From the NCBI GenBank assembly GCA_036924085.1, contig JAVGWX010000025.1, forward strand, positions 24,880,752 to 24,944,751: 64,000 bases of DNA, in the 5' to 3' direction. Positions 20,880 to 34,749 of this stretch are shown here, one piece after another (within the stretch, counting starts at the first letter, position 1; the number at the start of each line of letters is the position of its first letter). The notes beneath the pieces are model-generated. The model saw only the letters and a list, made by a program, of their open reading frames with translations. It did no database searches and was not told the DNA's origin. The position numbers and the translations under genes were made by a program. This DNA is from Ariolimax columbianus (lineage: Eukaryota; Mollusca; Gastropoda; Stylommatophora; Arionidae).

Positions 20880-23800
20880 GCCGAGGTAGATGTTGAGGAG
20901 GTGGTTGGCCGAGGTAGATGTTGAGGAGGTGGTTGGCCGAGGTAGATGTTGAGGAAGTGGGTGGCCAAGGTAGATGTTGAGGATGTGGCTGACCGAGGTA
21001 GATGTATAGGAGGGGGCCGAGGTAGATGTTGAGGAGGTCGGTGGCCGAGGTAGATATTGAGGAGGTGGGTGGCCGAGATAGATGTTGAGGAGAGGGCCGA
21101 GGTAGATGTTGAGGAGGTGGCCGAGGTAGATGTTTTAGGAGGTGCCGAGATAGATGTTGAGGAGGTGGGTGGCCAAGGTAGACGTTTAGGAGGTGGGTGG
21201 CCGAGGTAGATTTTGAGGAGAGGGCCGAGGTAGATGTTGAGGAGGTCGGTGGCCGAGGTAGATATTGAGGAGGTGGGTGGCCGAGATAGATGTTGAGGAG
21301 AGGGCCGAGGTAGATGTTGAGGAGGTGGCCGAGGTAGATGTTTTAGGAGGTGCCGAGATAGATGTTGAGGAGGTGGGTGGCCAAGGTAGACGTTGAGGAG
21401 GTGGGTGGCCGAGGAAGATGTTGAGGAGGTGGACGAGGTAGATGTTGAGGAGGTGGCCGAGGTAGATGTTTTAGGAGGTGCCGAGATAGATGTTGAGGAG
21501 GTGGGTGGCCAAGGTAGACGTTGAGGAGGTGGGGTGGCCGAGGTAGATGTTGAAGAGGTGGGTGGCCGAGGTAGATGTTGAGGATGTGGATGAGGTAGAT
21601 GTTGAGGAGATGGCCTATGTAGATGTTTAAGAGGTGGCCGAGTTTGATGTTGAGGAGGTGGGTGGCCGAGATAGATATTGAGGAGGTGGTTGGCCGAGGT
21701 AGATGTTGAGGAGGTGGCCGAGGTAGATGTTGAGAAGAGGGCCGAGGTAGATGTTGAGGAGGTGGCCGAGCTAGATGTTGAGGAGGTTGCGAGGTAGATG
21801 TTGAAGAGGTGCCGAGGTAGATGTTGAGGAGGTGGGTGGCCGAAGTAGACGTTGAGGAGGGTGGTGGCCGAGGTAGATGTTTAGGAGGTGGGTGGCTGAG
21901 GTAGATGTTGAGGAGGGGCTGAGGTAGATGTTGAGGAGGTTGCGAGGTAGATGTTGAGGAGGGGGATGAGGTAAATGTTGAGGAGGTGGGTGGCCGAGGT
22001 AGACGTTTAGGAAGTGGGTGGCCGAGGTAGATTTTGAGGAGGTGGGTGGCCGAGGTAGATGTTGAGGAGGTGGCCGAGGTAGATGTTGAGGAAGGGTCCG
22101 ACGTAGATGTTGAGGAGGTGGGTGGCCGAAGTAGATGGTGAGGAGGTGGCCGAGGTAGATGTTGAGGAGGTGGGTGGCCGAGATAGATATTGAGGAGGGG
22201 GCTGACCGAGGTAGATGTTTAGGAGGTGGGTGGCCGAGGTAGATGTTGAGGAGGGACAGAGGTAGATGTTGAGGAGGTTGCGAGGTAGATGTTGAGGAGG
22301 AGCCGAAGTAGATGTTGAGGAAGTGGGTGGCCAAGGTAGATGTTGAGGATGTGGGTGGACGAGGTAGATGTTGAGGAGGGGGCCGAGGTAGATGTTGAGG
22401 AGGTCGGTGGCCGAGGTAGATGTTGAGGAGGGGGCCGAGGTAGATGTTGAGGAGGTGGCCGAGGTAGATGTTGAGGAGGGGTCCGAGTAAGATGTTGAGG
22501 AGGAGGGTTACCGAAGTAGAAGTTGAGGAGGTGGCCGAGGTAGATGTTGAGGAGGTGGTCGAGGTAGATGTTGAGGAGGTGGATGGCCGAGGTAGATATT
22601 GAGGATGGGGCCGAGGTAGATGTTGAGGAGGTGGTCGAGGTAGATGTTGAGGAGGTGGATGGCCGAGTTAGATATTGAGGAGGGGGCCGAGGTAGATGTT
22701 GAGGAAGTGGCTGAGGTAAATGTTGAGGAGGTGGACGAGGTAGATTTTGAGGAGGTAGCCGAGGTAGATCTTGAGGAGGTGCCGAGATAGATGTTGAGGA
22801 GGTGGGTGGCCGAAGTAGACGTTGAGGAGGTGGGTGGCCTAGGTAGATGTTAAGGAGGTGGGTAGCCGAGGTAGATGTTGAGGATGTGGGTGGCCGAGGT
22901 AGATGTTGAGGAGGGGGCCGAGGTAGATGTTGAGGAGGTGGGTGGCCGAGGTAGACGTTTAGGAAGTGGGTGGCCGAGGTCGATTTTGAGAAGGTGGGTG
23001 GCCGAAGTTGATATTGAGGAGGTGGGTGGCCGAGGTAGATGTTGAGGAGGTGGTCGAGGTAGATATTGAGGAGGTGGGTGGCCGAGGTAGATGTTGAGGA
23101 GGTGGTCGAGGTAGATATTGAGGAGGTGGGTGGCCGAGGTAGATGTTGAGGAGGTGGCCGAGGTAGATGTTGAGGAGGGGGCCAAGGTAGATGTTGAGGA
23201 GGTGGTTGGCCGAGGTAGATGTTGAGGAGGTGGTTCGCCGAGGTAGATGTTGAGGAAGTGGGTGGCCAAGGTAGATGTTGAGGATGTGGGTGACCGAGGT
23301 AGATGTATAGCAGGGGGCCGAGGTAGATGTTGAGGAGGTCGGTGGCCGAGGTAGATATTGAGGAGGTGGGTGGCCGAAGTAGATGTTGAGGAGGTGGCCG
23401 AGGTAGATGTTGAGAAGAGGGCCGAGGTAGATGTTGAGGAGGTGGCCGAGGTAGATGTTTTAGGAGGTGCCGAGATAGATGTTGAGGAGGTGGGTGGCCA
23501 AGGTAGACGTTGAGGAGGTGGGTGGCAGAGGTAGATGTTGAGGAGGGGGCTGAGGTAGATGTTGAGGAGGTCGGTGGCCGAGGTAGATATTGAGGAGGTG
23601 GGTAGCCGAGGTAGATGTTGAGGAGGTGGTTCGCCGAGGTAGATGTTGAGGAAGTGGGTGGCCAAGGTAGATGTTGAGGATGTGGGTGACCGAGGTAGAT
23701 GTATAGCAGGGGGCCGAGGTAGATGTTGAGGAGGTCGGTGGCCGAGGTAGATATTGAGGAGGTGGGTGGCCGAGGTAGATGTTGAGGAGGTGGCCGAGGT

Positions 23801-26640
23801 AGATGTTGAGAAGAGGGCCGAGGTAGATATTGAGGAGGTGGGTGGCCGAGGTAGATGTTGAGGAGGTGGCCGAGGTAGATGTTGAGGAGGGGGCCGAGGT
23901 AGATGTTGAGGAGGTGGTTGGCCGAGGTAGATGTTGAGGAGGTGGTTGGCCGAGGTAGATGTTGAGGAAGTGGGTGGCCAAGGTAGATGTTGAGGATGTG
24001 GCTGACCGAGGTAGATGTATAGGAGGGGGCCGACGTAGATGTTGAGGAGGTCGGTGGCCGAGGTAGATATTGAGGAGGTGGGTGGCCGAGATAGATGTTG
24101 AGGAGAGGGCCGAGGTAGATGTTGAGGAGGTGGCCGAGGTAGATGTTTTAGGAGGTGCCGAGATAGATGTTGAGGAGGTGGGTGGCCAAGGTAGACGTTG
24201 AGGAGGTGGGTGGCCGAGGTAGATTTTGAGGAGGGGGCCGAGGTAGATGTTGAGGAGGTCGGTGGCCGAGGTAGATATTGAGGAGGTGGGTGGCCGAGAT
24301 AGATGTTGAGGAGAGGGCCGAGGTAGATGTTGAGGAGGTGGCCGAGGTAGATGTTTTAGGAGGTGCCGAGATAGATGTTGAGGAGGTGGGTGGCCAAGGT
24401 AGACGTTGAGGAGGTGGGTGGCCGAGGAAGATGTTGAGGAGGTGGACGAGGTAGATGTTGAGGAGGTGGCCGAGGTAGATGTTTTAGGAGGTGCCGAGAT
24501 AGATGTTGAGGAGGTGGGTGGCCAAGGTAGACGTTGAGGAGGTGGGGTGGCCGAGGTAGATGTTGAAGAGGTGGGTGGCCGAGGTAGATGTTGAGGATGT
24601 GGATGAGGTAGATGTTGAGGAGGTGGCCTATGTAGATGTTTAAGAGGTGGCCGAGTTTGATGTTGAGGAGGTGGGTGGCCGAGATAGATATTGAGGAGGT
24701 GGTTGGCCGAGGTAGATGTTGAGGAGGTGGCCGAGGTAGATGTTGAGAAGAGGGCCGAGGTAGATGTTGAGGAGGTGGCCGAGCTAGATGTTGAGGAGGT
24801 TGCGAGGTAGATGTTGAAGAGGTGCCGAGGTAGATGTTGAGGAGGTGGGTGGCCGAAGTAGACGTTGAGGAGGGTGGTGGCCGAGGTAGATGTTTAGGAG
24901 GTGGGTGGCTGAGGTAGATGTTGAGGAGGGGCTGAGGTAGATGTTGAGGAGGTTGCGAGGTAGATGTTGAGGAGGGGGATGAGGTAAATGTTGAGGAGGT
25001 GGGTGGCCGAGGTAGACGTTTAGGAAGTGGGTGGCCGAGGTAGATTTTGAGGAGGTGGGTGGCCGAGGTAGATGTTGAGGAGGTGGCCGAGGTAGATGTT
25101 GAGGAAGGGTCCGACGTAGATGTTGAGGAGGTGGGTGGCCGAAGTAGATGGTGAGGAGGTGGCCGAGGTAGATGTTGAGGAGGTGGGTGGCCGAGATAGA
25201 TATTGAGGAGGGGGCTGACCGAGGTAGATGTTTAGGAGGTGGGTGGCCGAGGTAGATGTTGAGGAGGGACAGAGGTAGATGTTGAGGAGGTTGCGAGGTA
25301 GATGTTGAGGAGGAGCCGAAGTAGATGTTGAGGAAGTGGGTGGCCAAGGTAGATGTTGAGGATGTGGGTGGACGAGGTAGATGTTGAGGAGGGGGCCGAG
25401 GTAGATGTTGAGGAGGTCGGTGGCCGAGGTAGATGTTGAGGAGGGGGCCGAGGTAGATGTTGAGGAGGTGGCCGAGGTAGATGTTGAGGAGGGGTCCGAG
25501 TAAGATGTTGAGGAGGAGGGTTACCGAAGTAGAAGTTGAGGAGGTGGCCGAGGTAGATGTTGAGGAGGTGGTCGAGGTAGATGTTGAGGAGGTGGATGGC
25601 CGAGGTAGATATTGAGGATGGGGCCGAGGTAGATGTTGAGGAGGTGGTCGAGGTAGATGTTGAGGAGGTGGATGGCCGAGTTAGATATTGAGGAGGGGGC
25701 CGAGGTAGATGTTGAGGAAGTGGCTGAGGTAAATGTTGAGGAGGTGGACGAGGTAGATTTTGAGGAGGTAGCCGAGGTAGATCTTGAGGAGGTGCCGAGA
25801 TAGATGTTGAGGAGGTGGGTGGCCGAAGTAGACGTTGAGGAGGTGGGTGGCCTAGGTAGATGTTAAGGAGGTGGGTAGCCGAGGTAGATGTTGAGGATGT
25901 GGGTGGCCGAGGTAGATGTTGAGGAGGGGGCCGAGGTAGATGTTGAGGAGGTGGGTGGCCGAGGTAGACGTTTAGGAAGTGGGTGGCCGAGGTCGATTTT
26001 GAGAAGGTGGGTGGCCGAGGTTGATATTGAGGAGGTGGGTGGCCGAGGTAGATGTTGAGGAGGTGGTCGAGGTAGATATTGAGGAGGTGGGTGGCCGAGG
26101 TAGATGTTGAGGAGGTGGTCGAGGTAGATATTGAGGAGGTGGGTGGCCGAGGTAGATGTTGAGGAGGTGGCCGAGGTAGATGTTGAGGAGGGGGCCAAGG
26201 TAGATGTTGAGGAGGTGGTTGGCCGAGGTAGATGTTGAGGAGGTGGTTCGCCGAGGTAGATGTTGAGGAAGTGGGTGGCCAAGGTAGATGTTGAGGATGT
26301 GGGTGACCGAGGTAGATGTATAGCAGGGGGCCGAGGTAGATGTTGAGGAGGTCGGTGGCCGAGGTAGATATTGAGGAGGTGGGTGGCCGAAGTAGATGTT
26401 GAGGAGGTGGCCGAGGTAGATGTTGAGAAGAGGGCCGAGGTAGATGTTGAGGAGGTGGCCGAGGTAGATGTTTTAGGAGGTGCCGAGATAGATGTTGAGG
26501 AGGTGGGTGGCCAAGGTAGACGTTGAGGAGGTGGGTGGCAGAGGTAGATGTTGAGGAGGGGGCTGAGGTAGATGTTGAGGAGGTCGGTGGCCGAGGTAGA
26601 TATTGAGGAGGTGGGTAGCCGAGGTAGATGTTGAGGAGGT
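20880..26640. repeat. 3,013-bp higher-order duplication within the satellite
   Basis: Long stretches recur at exactly 3,013 bp, for example 21771-22334 versus 24784-25347 (translations identical over 187 codons) and 22850 versus 25863. The second copy diverges near 26640, and homology begins near 20880. Such near-identity implies a recent event or an assembly effect. Confidence 0.85.
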
Positions 26641-29600
26641 GGCCGAGGTAGATGTCTAGAAGAGGGCCGAGATAGATGTTGAGGAGGTGTGTGGCCGAGG
26701 TAGACGTTTAGGAAGTGGGTAGCCGAGGTCGATTTTGAGGAGGTGGGTGGCCGAGGTTGATATTGAGGAGGTGGGTGGCCGAGGTAGATGTTGAGGAGGT
26801 GGTCGAGGTAGATATTGAGGAGGTGGGTGGCCGAGGTAGATGTTGAGGAGGTGGTCGAGGTAGATATTGAGGAGGTGGGTGGCCGAGGTAGATGTTGAGG
26901 AGGTGGCAGAGGTAGATGTTGAGGAGGGGGCCGAGGTAGATGTTGAGGAGGTGGTTGGCCGAGGTAGATGTTGAGGAGGTGGTTGGCCGAGGTAGATGTT
27001 GAGGAAGTGGGTGGCCAAGGTAGATGTTGAGGATGTGGGTGACCGAGGTAGATGTATAGGAGGGGGCCGAGGTAGATGTTGAGGAGGTCGGTGGCCGAGG
27101 TAGATGTTGAGGAGGTGGCCGAGGTAGATGTTGAGAAGAGGGCCGAGGTAGATGTTGAGGAGGTGGCCGAGGTAGATGTTTTAGGAGGTGCCGAGATAGA
27201 TGTTGAGGAGGTGGGTGGCCAAGGTAGACGTTGAGGAGGTGGGTGGCCGAGGAAGATGTTGAGGAGGTGGACGAGGTAGATGTTGAGGAGGTGGCCGAGG
27301 TAGATGTTTTAGGAGGTGCCGAGATAGATGTTGAAGAGGTGGGTGGCCAAGGTAGACGTTGAGGAGGTGGGTGGCCGAGGTAGATGTTGAAGAGGTGGGT
27401 GGCCGAGGTAGATGTTGAGGATGTGGCCGAGGTAGATGTTGAGGAGGTGGCCTATGTAGATGTTTAAGAGGTGGCCGAGTTTGATGTTGAGGAGGTGGGT
27501 GGCCGAGGTAGATGTTGAGGAGGTGGTTGGCCGAGGTAGATGTTGAGGAGGTTGCGAGGTATATGTTGAGGAGGTGCCGAGGTAGTTGTTGAGGAGGTGG
27601 GTGGCCGAGGTAGATGTTTAGGAGTGGGCCGAGGTAGATGTTGAGGAGGTCGGTGTCCGAGGTAGTGGTTTAGGAGGTGGGTGGCCGAGGTAGATGTTGA
27701 GGAGGGGGCCGAGGTAGATGTTGAGGAGGTGGCCGAGGTAGATGTTGAGGAGGGGTCCGAGGAAGATGTTGAGGACGAGGGTTACCGAAGTAGAAGTTGA
27801 GGAGGTGGCCGAGGTAGATGTTGAGGAGGTGGTCGAGGTAGATGTTGAGGAGGTGGATGGCCGAGGTAGATATTGAGGATGGGGCGGAGGTAGATGTTGA
27901 GGAGGTGGTCGAGGTAGATGTTGAGGAGGTGGCCGAGGTAGATGTTGAGGAGGGGTCGGAGGAAGATGTTGAGGAGGAGGGTTACCGAAGTAGAAGTTGA
28001 GGATGTGGCCGAGGTAGATGTTGAGGAGGTGGTCGAGGTAGATGTTGAGGAGGTGGGTGGCCGAGGTAGATGTCGAGGAGGGACAGAGGTAGATGTTGAG
28101 GAGATTGCGAGGTAGATGTTGAGGAGGTGCCGAGGCAGATGTTGAGGAGGTGGTTGGCCGAGGTAGATGTTGAGGAAGTGGGTGGCCAAGGTAGATGTTG
28201 AGAATGTGTATGGCCGAGGTAGATGTTGAGGAGGGGGCCGAGGTAGATGTTGAGGAGGTCGGTGGCCGAGGTAGACGTTGAGGAGGTGGGTGGCCGAGGT
28301 AGATGTTGAGGAGGGGGCCGAGGTAGATGTTTAGGAGGTGGCCAAGGTAGATGTTGAGGAGGGGTCCGAGGAAGATGTTGAGGAGGAGGGTTACCGAATT
28401 AGAAGTTGAGGAGGTGGCAGAGGAAGATGTTGAGGAGGTGGTCGAGGTAGATGTTGAGGAGGTGGATGGCCGAGGTAGATATTGAGGATGGGGCCGAGGT
28501 AGATGTTGAGGAGGTGGTCGAGGTAGATGTTGAGGAGGTGGATGGCCGAGGTAGATATTGAGGATGGGGCCGAGGTAGATGTTGAGGAGGTGGCTGAGGT
28601 AAATGTTGAGGAGGTGGACGAGGTAGATTTTGAGGAGGTAGCCGAGGTAGATCTTGAGGAGGTGCCGAGATAGATGTTGATGGAGGTGGGTGGCCGAGGT
28701 AGACGTTGAGGAGATTGGTGGGCGAGGTAGATGTTAAGGAGGTGGGTAGCCGAGGTAGATGTTCAGGAGCTTCGTGGCCGAGGTAGATGTTGAGGATGTG
28801 GCCGACGTAGATGTTGAGGAGGCTGTCTATGTAGATGTTGAAGAGATGGCCGAGGTAGATGTTGATAAGGTGGGTGGGCGAGGTAGATGTTGAGGAGGTG
28901 GGTTGCTAAGGTAGATGTTGAGGAGGTGGCCGAGGTAGATGTTGAGGAGGTGGTCGAGGTAAATGTTGAAAAGGTGAGTGGCCGAGGTAGATGTTGAGGA
29001 GGTGGGTGGCTGAGATAGATATTGAGGAGGTGGGTGGCCGAGGTAGATGTTGAGGACGTGGCCGAGGTAAATGTTGAGAAGAGGGCAGAGGTAGATGTTG
29101 AGGAGGTGGCCGAGGTAGATGTTGAATAGGTTGCGAGGTAGATGTTGAAGAGGTGCCGAGGTAGATGTTTAGGAGGTGGGTGGCCGAAGTAGACGTTGAG
29201 GAGGGGGCTGACCGAGGTAGATGTTTAGGAGGTGGATGGCCGAGGTAGATATTGAGGAGGGGCCGAGGTAGATGTTGAGGAGGTGGCTGAGGTAAATGTT
29301 GAGGAGGTGGACGAGGTAGATTTTGAGGAGGTAGCCGAGGTAGATCTTGAGGAGGTGCCGAGATAGATGTTGAGGAGGTGGGTGGCCGAAGAAGACGTTA
29401 AGGAGGTGGGTGGCCTAGGTAGATGTTAAGGAAGTGGGTAGCCTAGGTAGATGTTCAGGAGCTGGGTGGCCGAGGTAGATGTTGAGGATGTGGCCGACGT
29501 AGATGTTGAGGAGGTGGCCTATGTAGATGTTGAAGAGGTGGCCGAGGTAGATGTTGAGTAGGTGGGTGGCCGAGGTAGATGTTGAGGAGGTGGGTGGCCG

Positions 29601-29950
29601 AGGTAGATGTTGAGGAGGTGGCCGAGGTAGATGTTGAGGAGGTGGTCGAGGTAAATGTTGAAAAGGTGAGTGGCCGAGGTAGATGTTGAGGAGGTGGGTG
29701 GCTGAGATAGATATTGAGGAGGTGGGTGGCCGAAGTAGATGTTGAGGAGGTTGCCGAGGTAGATGTTGAGGAGTGGTCCGAGGTAGATGTTGAGGAGGTG
29801 GGTGGCCGATGTAGATGTTGAGGAGGTGGCCGAGGTAGATGTTGAGGAGGTGGGTGGCCGAGGTAGATGTTGAGGAGGTGGTCGTGGTAGATGTTGAGTA
29901 GGTGGATGGTCAAGATAGATATTGAGGAGGGGGCCGAGGTAGATGTTGAG

Positions 29951-30164
29951 TGATAATGCTTGGATGTTGTGTAAGCCCATCTGGCGCGCGTGACAGTGAT
30001 AGGCCTACGAGACGTCGCTCGAGCGAGGCATGTGTTGTCCTTAGCTGGTTCTCCGCGGTTTCTCTTGTCAGAGACCAGGTTTCACATCCACGGCGCTGGT
30101 AGAAGCACTGATTTGAATATGTCAGCTCGCAGTCTGGTGTCTCTTGTGGATCCTGTTGCCGGCA
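29951..30164 (-). repeat. Embedded RT block (copy 5)
   Basis: Same segment with private changes (TGATTTGAATATG, GTGGATCCTGTTG) and without the 2-bp deletion. It is the most inward copy found. None occurs between 30164 and 56640. Confidence 0.92.
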
Positions 30165-33100
30165 GAGGTAGATGTTTATGAGGCGGCCGATTCAGATATT
30201 GAAGAGGTGGTCGAGGTAGATGTTGAGGAGTGGGCCGATGTAGATGTTGAATAGTGAACCGATGCAGATGATGAGGATGGGGCCAAGGTAGATGTTGAGG
30301 AGGTGGCCGAGGTAGATGTTGAGGAGGTGGTCGAGGTAGATGTTTAGGAGGTGAGTGGCTGAGGTAGATGTTGAGGAGGTGGGTGGCCGAAATAGATGTT
30401 CAGAAGGTGGGTGGCCGAGGTAGATGTTGAGGAGGTGGCCGAGGTAGATGTTGAGGAGGTTGCAAGGTAGATGTTGAAGAGGTGCTGAGGTAGATGTTGA
30501 GGAGGTGGGTGGCCGAAGTAGACGTTGAGGAGGTGGGTGGCTGAGGTAGATGTTTAGGAGGCGGGTAGCCGAGGTAGATGTTGAGGAGGTGCCGAAATAG
30601 ATGTTGAGGAGGTGGGTGGCCGAGGCAGACGTTTAGGAGGTGGGTGGCCGAGGTAGATGTTGAGGAGGAGGCCGAGGTAGATTTTGAGGAGGGGTCCGAG
30701 GTAGATGTTGACGAGGTGGGTGGCCGAGGTAGATATTGAGGAGGGGGCCGAGGTAGATGTTGAGGAGGTGGTCGAGGTAGATGTTGAGGAGGTGGATGGC
30801 CGAGGTAGATATTGAGGAGTGGGCTGAGGTAGTTGTTGAGGAGGCGGCCGAGGTAGATGTTGTGGAGGTGGGTGGCAGAGGTAAATAATGAGGAGGGGGC
30901 CTAGGTAGATGTTGAGGAGGTGGGTGGCCGAGATAGATGTTGAGGAGGTGGCTGAAGTAAATGTTGAGGAGGTGGACGAGGAAGATGTTGAGGAGGTGGC
31001 TGAGGTAGATCTTGAGGAGGTGCCGAGATAGATGTTGAGGAGGTGAGTGGCCGAGGTAGACGTTTAGGAGGTGGGTTTCCGAGGTAGATGTTAAGGAGGT
31101 GGGTAGCCGAGGTAGATGTTCGGGAGCTGGGTGGCCGAGGTAGATGTTGAGGCGGGGGCCGAGGTAGATGTTGGGGAGGCGGCCGAGGTAGATGTTGAGG
31201 AGGTTGGTGGCCGAGGTAGATGTTAAGGAGGTGGGTGGCTGAGGTAGATGTTGAGGAGGTGGCCGAGGTAGATGTTGAGGAGGTGGTCGAGGTAAATGTT
31301 GAGGAGGTGAGTGGCTGAGGTAGATGTTGAAGAGGTGGGTGGCTGAAATAGATATTGAGGAGGTGGGTGGCAGAGGTAGATGATGAGGAGGTGACCTAGG
31401 TAAATGTCGAGAAGCGGGCCTAGGTAGATGTTGAGGAGGTGGCTGAGGTAGATGTTGAGGAGGTTGCGAGGTAGATGTTGAAGAGGTGCCGAGGTAGATG
31501 TTGAGGAGGTGTGTGGCCGAAGTAGACGTTGAGGAGGGGGGTGGTCGAGGTAGATGTTTAGGAGGTGGGTGGCCGAGGTAGATGTTGAGGAGTGACCGAG
31601 GTAGATGTTGAGGAGGTTGCGAGGTAGATGTTGAGGAGGTGCCGAGGTAGATGTTGAGGAGGTGGGTGGCCCAGGTAGATGTAGAGGAAGTGGGTGGCCA
31701 AGGTAGATGTTGAGGATGTGGATGGCCGGGGTAGATGTTGAGGAGAGGGCCGAGGATGATGTTGAGGAGGTGGGTGGCCGAGGTAGACGTTGAGGAGGTG
31801 GGTGGCCGAGGTAAATGTTTAGGAGGTGGGTAGCCGAAGTAGATGTTGAGGAGGGGCCGAGGTAGATGTTGAGGAGGTGGGTGGCCGATGTAGACGTTTA
31901 GGAGGTGGGTGGCCGAGGTAGATGTTGAGGAAGTGGGTTGCAAAGGTAGATGTTGAGGAGGTGGGTGGCCGAGGTAGATGTTGAGGAGGAGGCCGAGGTA
32001 GATGTTGAGGAGGTGGGTGGCCGAGGTAGACGTTGAGAAGGTGGGTTGCCAAGGTAGGTGTTAAGGAGGTGGGTGGCCGAGGTAGATGTTGAGGAGGTGG
32101 CTGAGGTAGATTTTGAGGAGGGGTCCGAGGTAGATGTTGAGGAGGTGGCCGAGGTAGATCTTGAGGAGGTGCCGAGATAGATGTTGAGGAGGGGAGTGGC
32201 CGAGGTAGACTTTTAGGAGGTGGGTGGCCGAGGTAGATGTTAAGGAGGTGGGTAGCCGAGGTAGATGTTGAGGAGGAGGCTGAGGTAGATGTTGAGGAGA
32301 TGGGTGGCCGAGGTAGATGTTGAGGAGGTGGGTGGCCGAGATAGACGTTGAGGAAGTGGGTGGCTGAGGTAGATGTTGATGAGTTAGTTGGCCGAAGTAG
32401 ATGTTGAGGAGATGGATGGCTGAGGTAGATGTTGATGAGTTAGTTGGCCGAAGTAGATGTTGAGGAGGGGGCCGAGGTAGATAATGATGAGGTGGGTTGC
32501 CGAGGTAGATGTTTAGGAGGTGGGTGGCCGAGGTAGATGTTGAGGAGGTTTGTGGTCGAGGTAGATGTTGAGGAGGTAGCCGAGGTAAATGTTGAGGAGT
32601 TGGGTGGCCGAGGTAGATGTTGAGGAGGTTGGTGGTCGAGGTAGATGTTGAGGAGGTGGCCGAGGTAGATGTAGAGGAGGTTTGTGGCCGAGAACGATGT
32701 TGAGGAGGTGAGTGGATGAGGTAGATGTTGAGGAGGTGGCCGAGATAGATGTTGAGGTGGGTAGCCGAGGTAGATGTTGAGGAGCTGGATGGCCTAGGTA
32801 GATGTTGAGGAGGGGGCCGAGGTAGATGTTGAAGAGGTGGCTGGCCGAGGTAGATGTTGAGGATGTGGCCGAGGTAGATGTTGAGGAGGTGGCCTATGTA
32901 GTTATTGAAGAGGTGGCCGTCGTAGATGTTGAGAAGGTTGGTGGCCGAGGTAGATGTTGAGGAGGTGGGTGGCCGAATTAGATGTTGAGAAGGTTGCCGA
33001 GGTAGATGTTGAGGAGGTGGTCGAGGTCGATGTTGAGGCGGTGATTTGCTGAGGTAGATGTTGAGGAGGTGGGTGGCCGAGATAGATGTTGAGGAGATGG

Positions 33101-34749
33101 GTGGCCGAGGTAGATGTTGAGGTGGGTGGCCGAGGTAGATGTTGAGGAGGTGGCCGAGGTAGATGTTGAGGAGGTGGCTGAGGTAGATGTTGAGGCGGTG
33201 ATTTGCCGAGGTAGATGTTGAGGAGGTGGGTGGCCGAGATAGATGTTGAGGAGATGGGTGGCCGAGGTAGATGTTTAGGTGGGTGGCCGAGGTAGATGTT
33301 GAGGAGGTGGCCGAGGTAGATGTTGAGGTGGTGGCCGAGGTAGATGTTGAGGAGGGGTCCGAGGTAGACGTTGAGGAGGTGGGTGGCCGAAGTAGATGTT
33401 GAGGAGGTGGCTGACGTAGATGTTGAGGAGGTGGCCGAGGTAAATGTTGAGGAGGGTCCGAGGTAGATGTTAAGGAGGTGGATGGCCGAAGTAGATGTTG
33501 AGGAGGGGGCCTAGCTAGATGTTGAGGAGGTGGGTGGCCGAGGTAGATCTTGAGGAGGTGGCTGAAGTAGATGTTGAGGATGTGGTCGAGGTAGATGTTG
33601 AGGAGGTGGGTTGCCGAGGCAGATATTGAGGAGGGGGCCGAGGTAGATGTTAATGAGGAGGATGAGGTATATGTTGTGGAGGTGGGTGGAAGAGGTAAAT
33701 GTTGAGGAGGGGGCCGAGGTAGATGTTGAGGAGGTGGGTGGCCGAGGTAGATGTTGAGCAGGGGGCTGAGGTAGATGTTGAGGAGGTTGGTGGCCGATGT
33801 AGATGTTTAGGAGATGGGTAACCGAGGTAGATGTTGAGGAGCTGGGTAGCCGAGGTAGACGTTGAGGAGGTTTGTTTGCTGAGGTAGATGTTGAGGAGGT
33901 GGGTAGCCGAGGTAGATGTTGAGGAGCTGGGTGGCCGAGGTAGATGTTGAGGAGGGGGCCGAGGTAGATGTTGAGGAGGGGGCCGAGGTAGATGTTGAAG
34001 AGGTGGGTGGCTGAGGTAGATGTTGAGGATGTGGCAGAGGTAGATGTTTAGGAGGTGGCCTATGTAGATGTTGAAGAGGTGGCCGAGGTAGATGTTGAGG
34101 AGGTGGGTGGCCGAGGTAGATGATAAGGAGGTGGGTGGATGATGTAGACGTTGAGGAAGTTGGTGGTCGAGGTAGATGTTGAGGAGCTGGATGGCTGAGG
34201 TAGATGTTGATGAGTTAGTTGGCCGAAGTAGATGTTTAGGAAGGGGCCGAGGTAGATGATGAGGAGGTGAGTGGCCGAGGTAGATGTTGAGGAGGTTGGT
34301 GGTCGAGAAATATGTTTATGAGGTTTGTGGTCGACGTGGATGTTGAGGAGGTGGCCGAGGTAGATGTTGAGGAGATGGGTGGCCGAGAAAGATGTTGAGG
34401 AGGTGGGTGGCCGAGGTAGATGTTGAGGAGGTGGCCAAGGTAGATGTTGAGGTGGGTAGTCGAGGAAGATGTTAAGGAGCTGGGTGGCTGAGGTAGATGT
34501 TGATTAGGGGGCAGAGGTAGATGTTGAAGAGGTGGGTGGCCGAGGTAGATGTTTAGGATGTGGCCGAGGTAGATGCTGAGGAGGTGGCCTATGTAGATGT
34601 TGAAGATGTGGCTGAGGTAGATGTTGAGGAGGTTGGTGGCCGAGGTAGATGTTTAGGAGGTGGGTGGCCGAGGTAGATGTTGAGGAGGTGGCCGAGGTAG
34701 ATGTTGAGAAAGTGGTCGAGGTCGATGTTGAGGAGGTAAGTGGCCGAGG

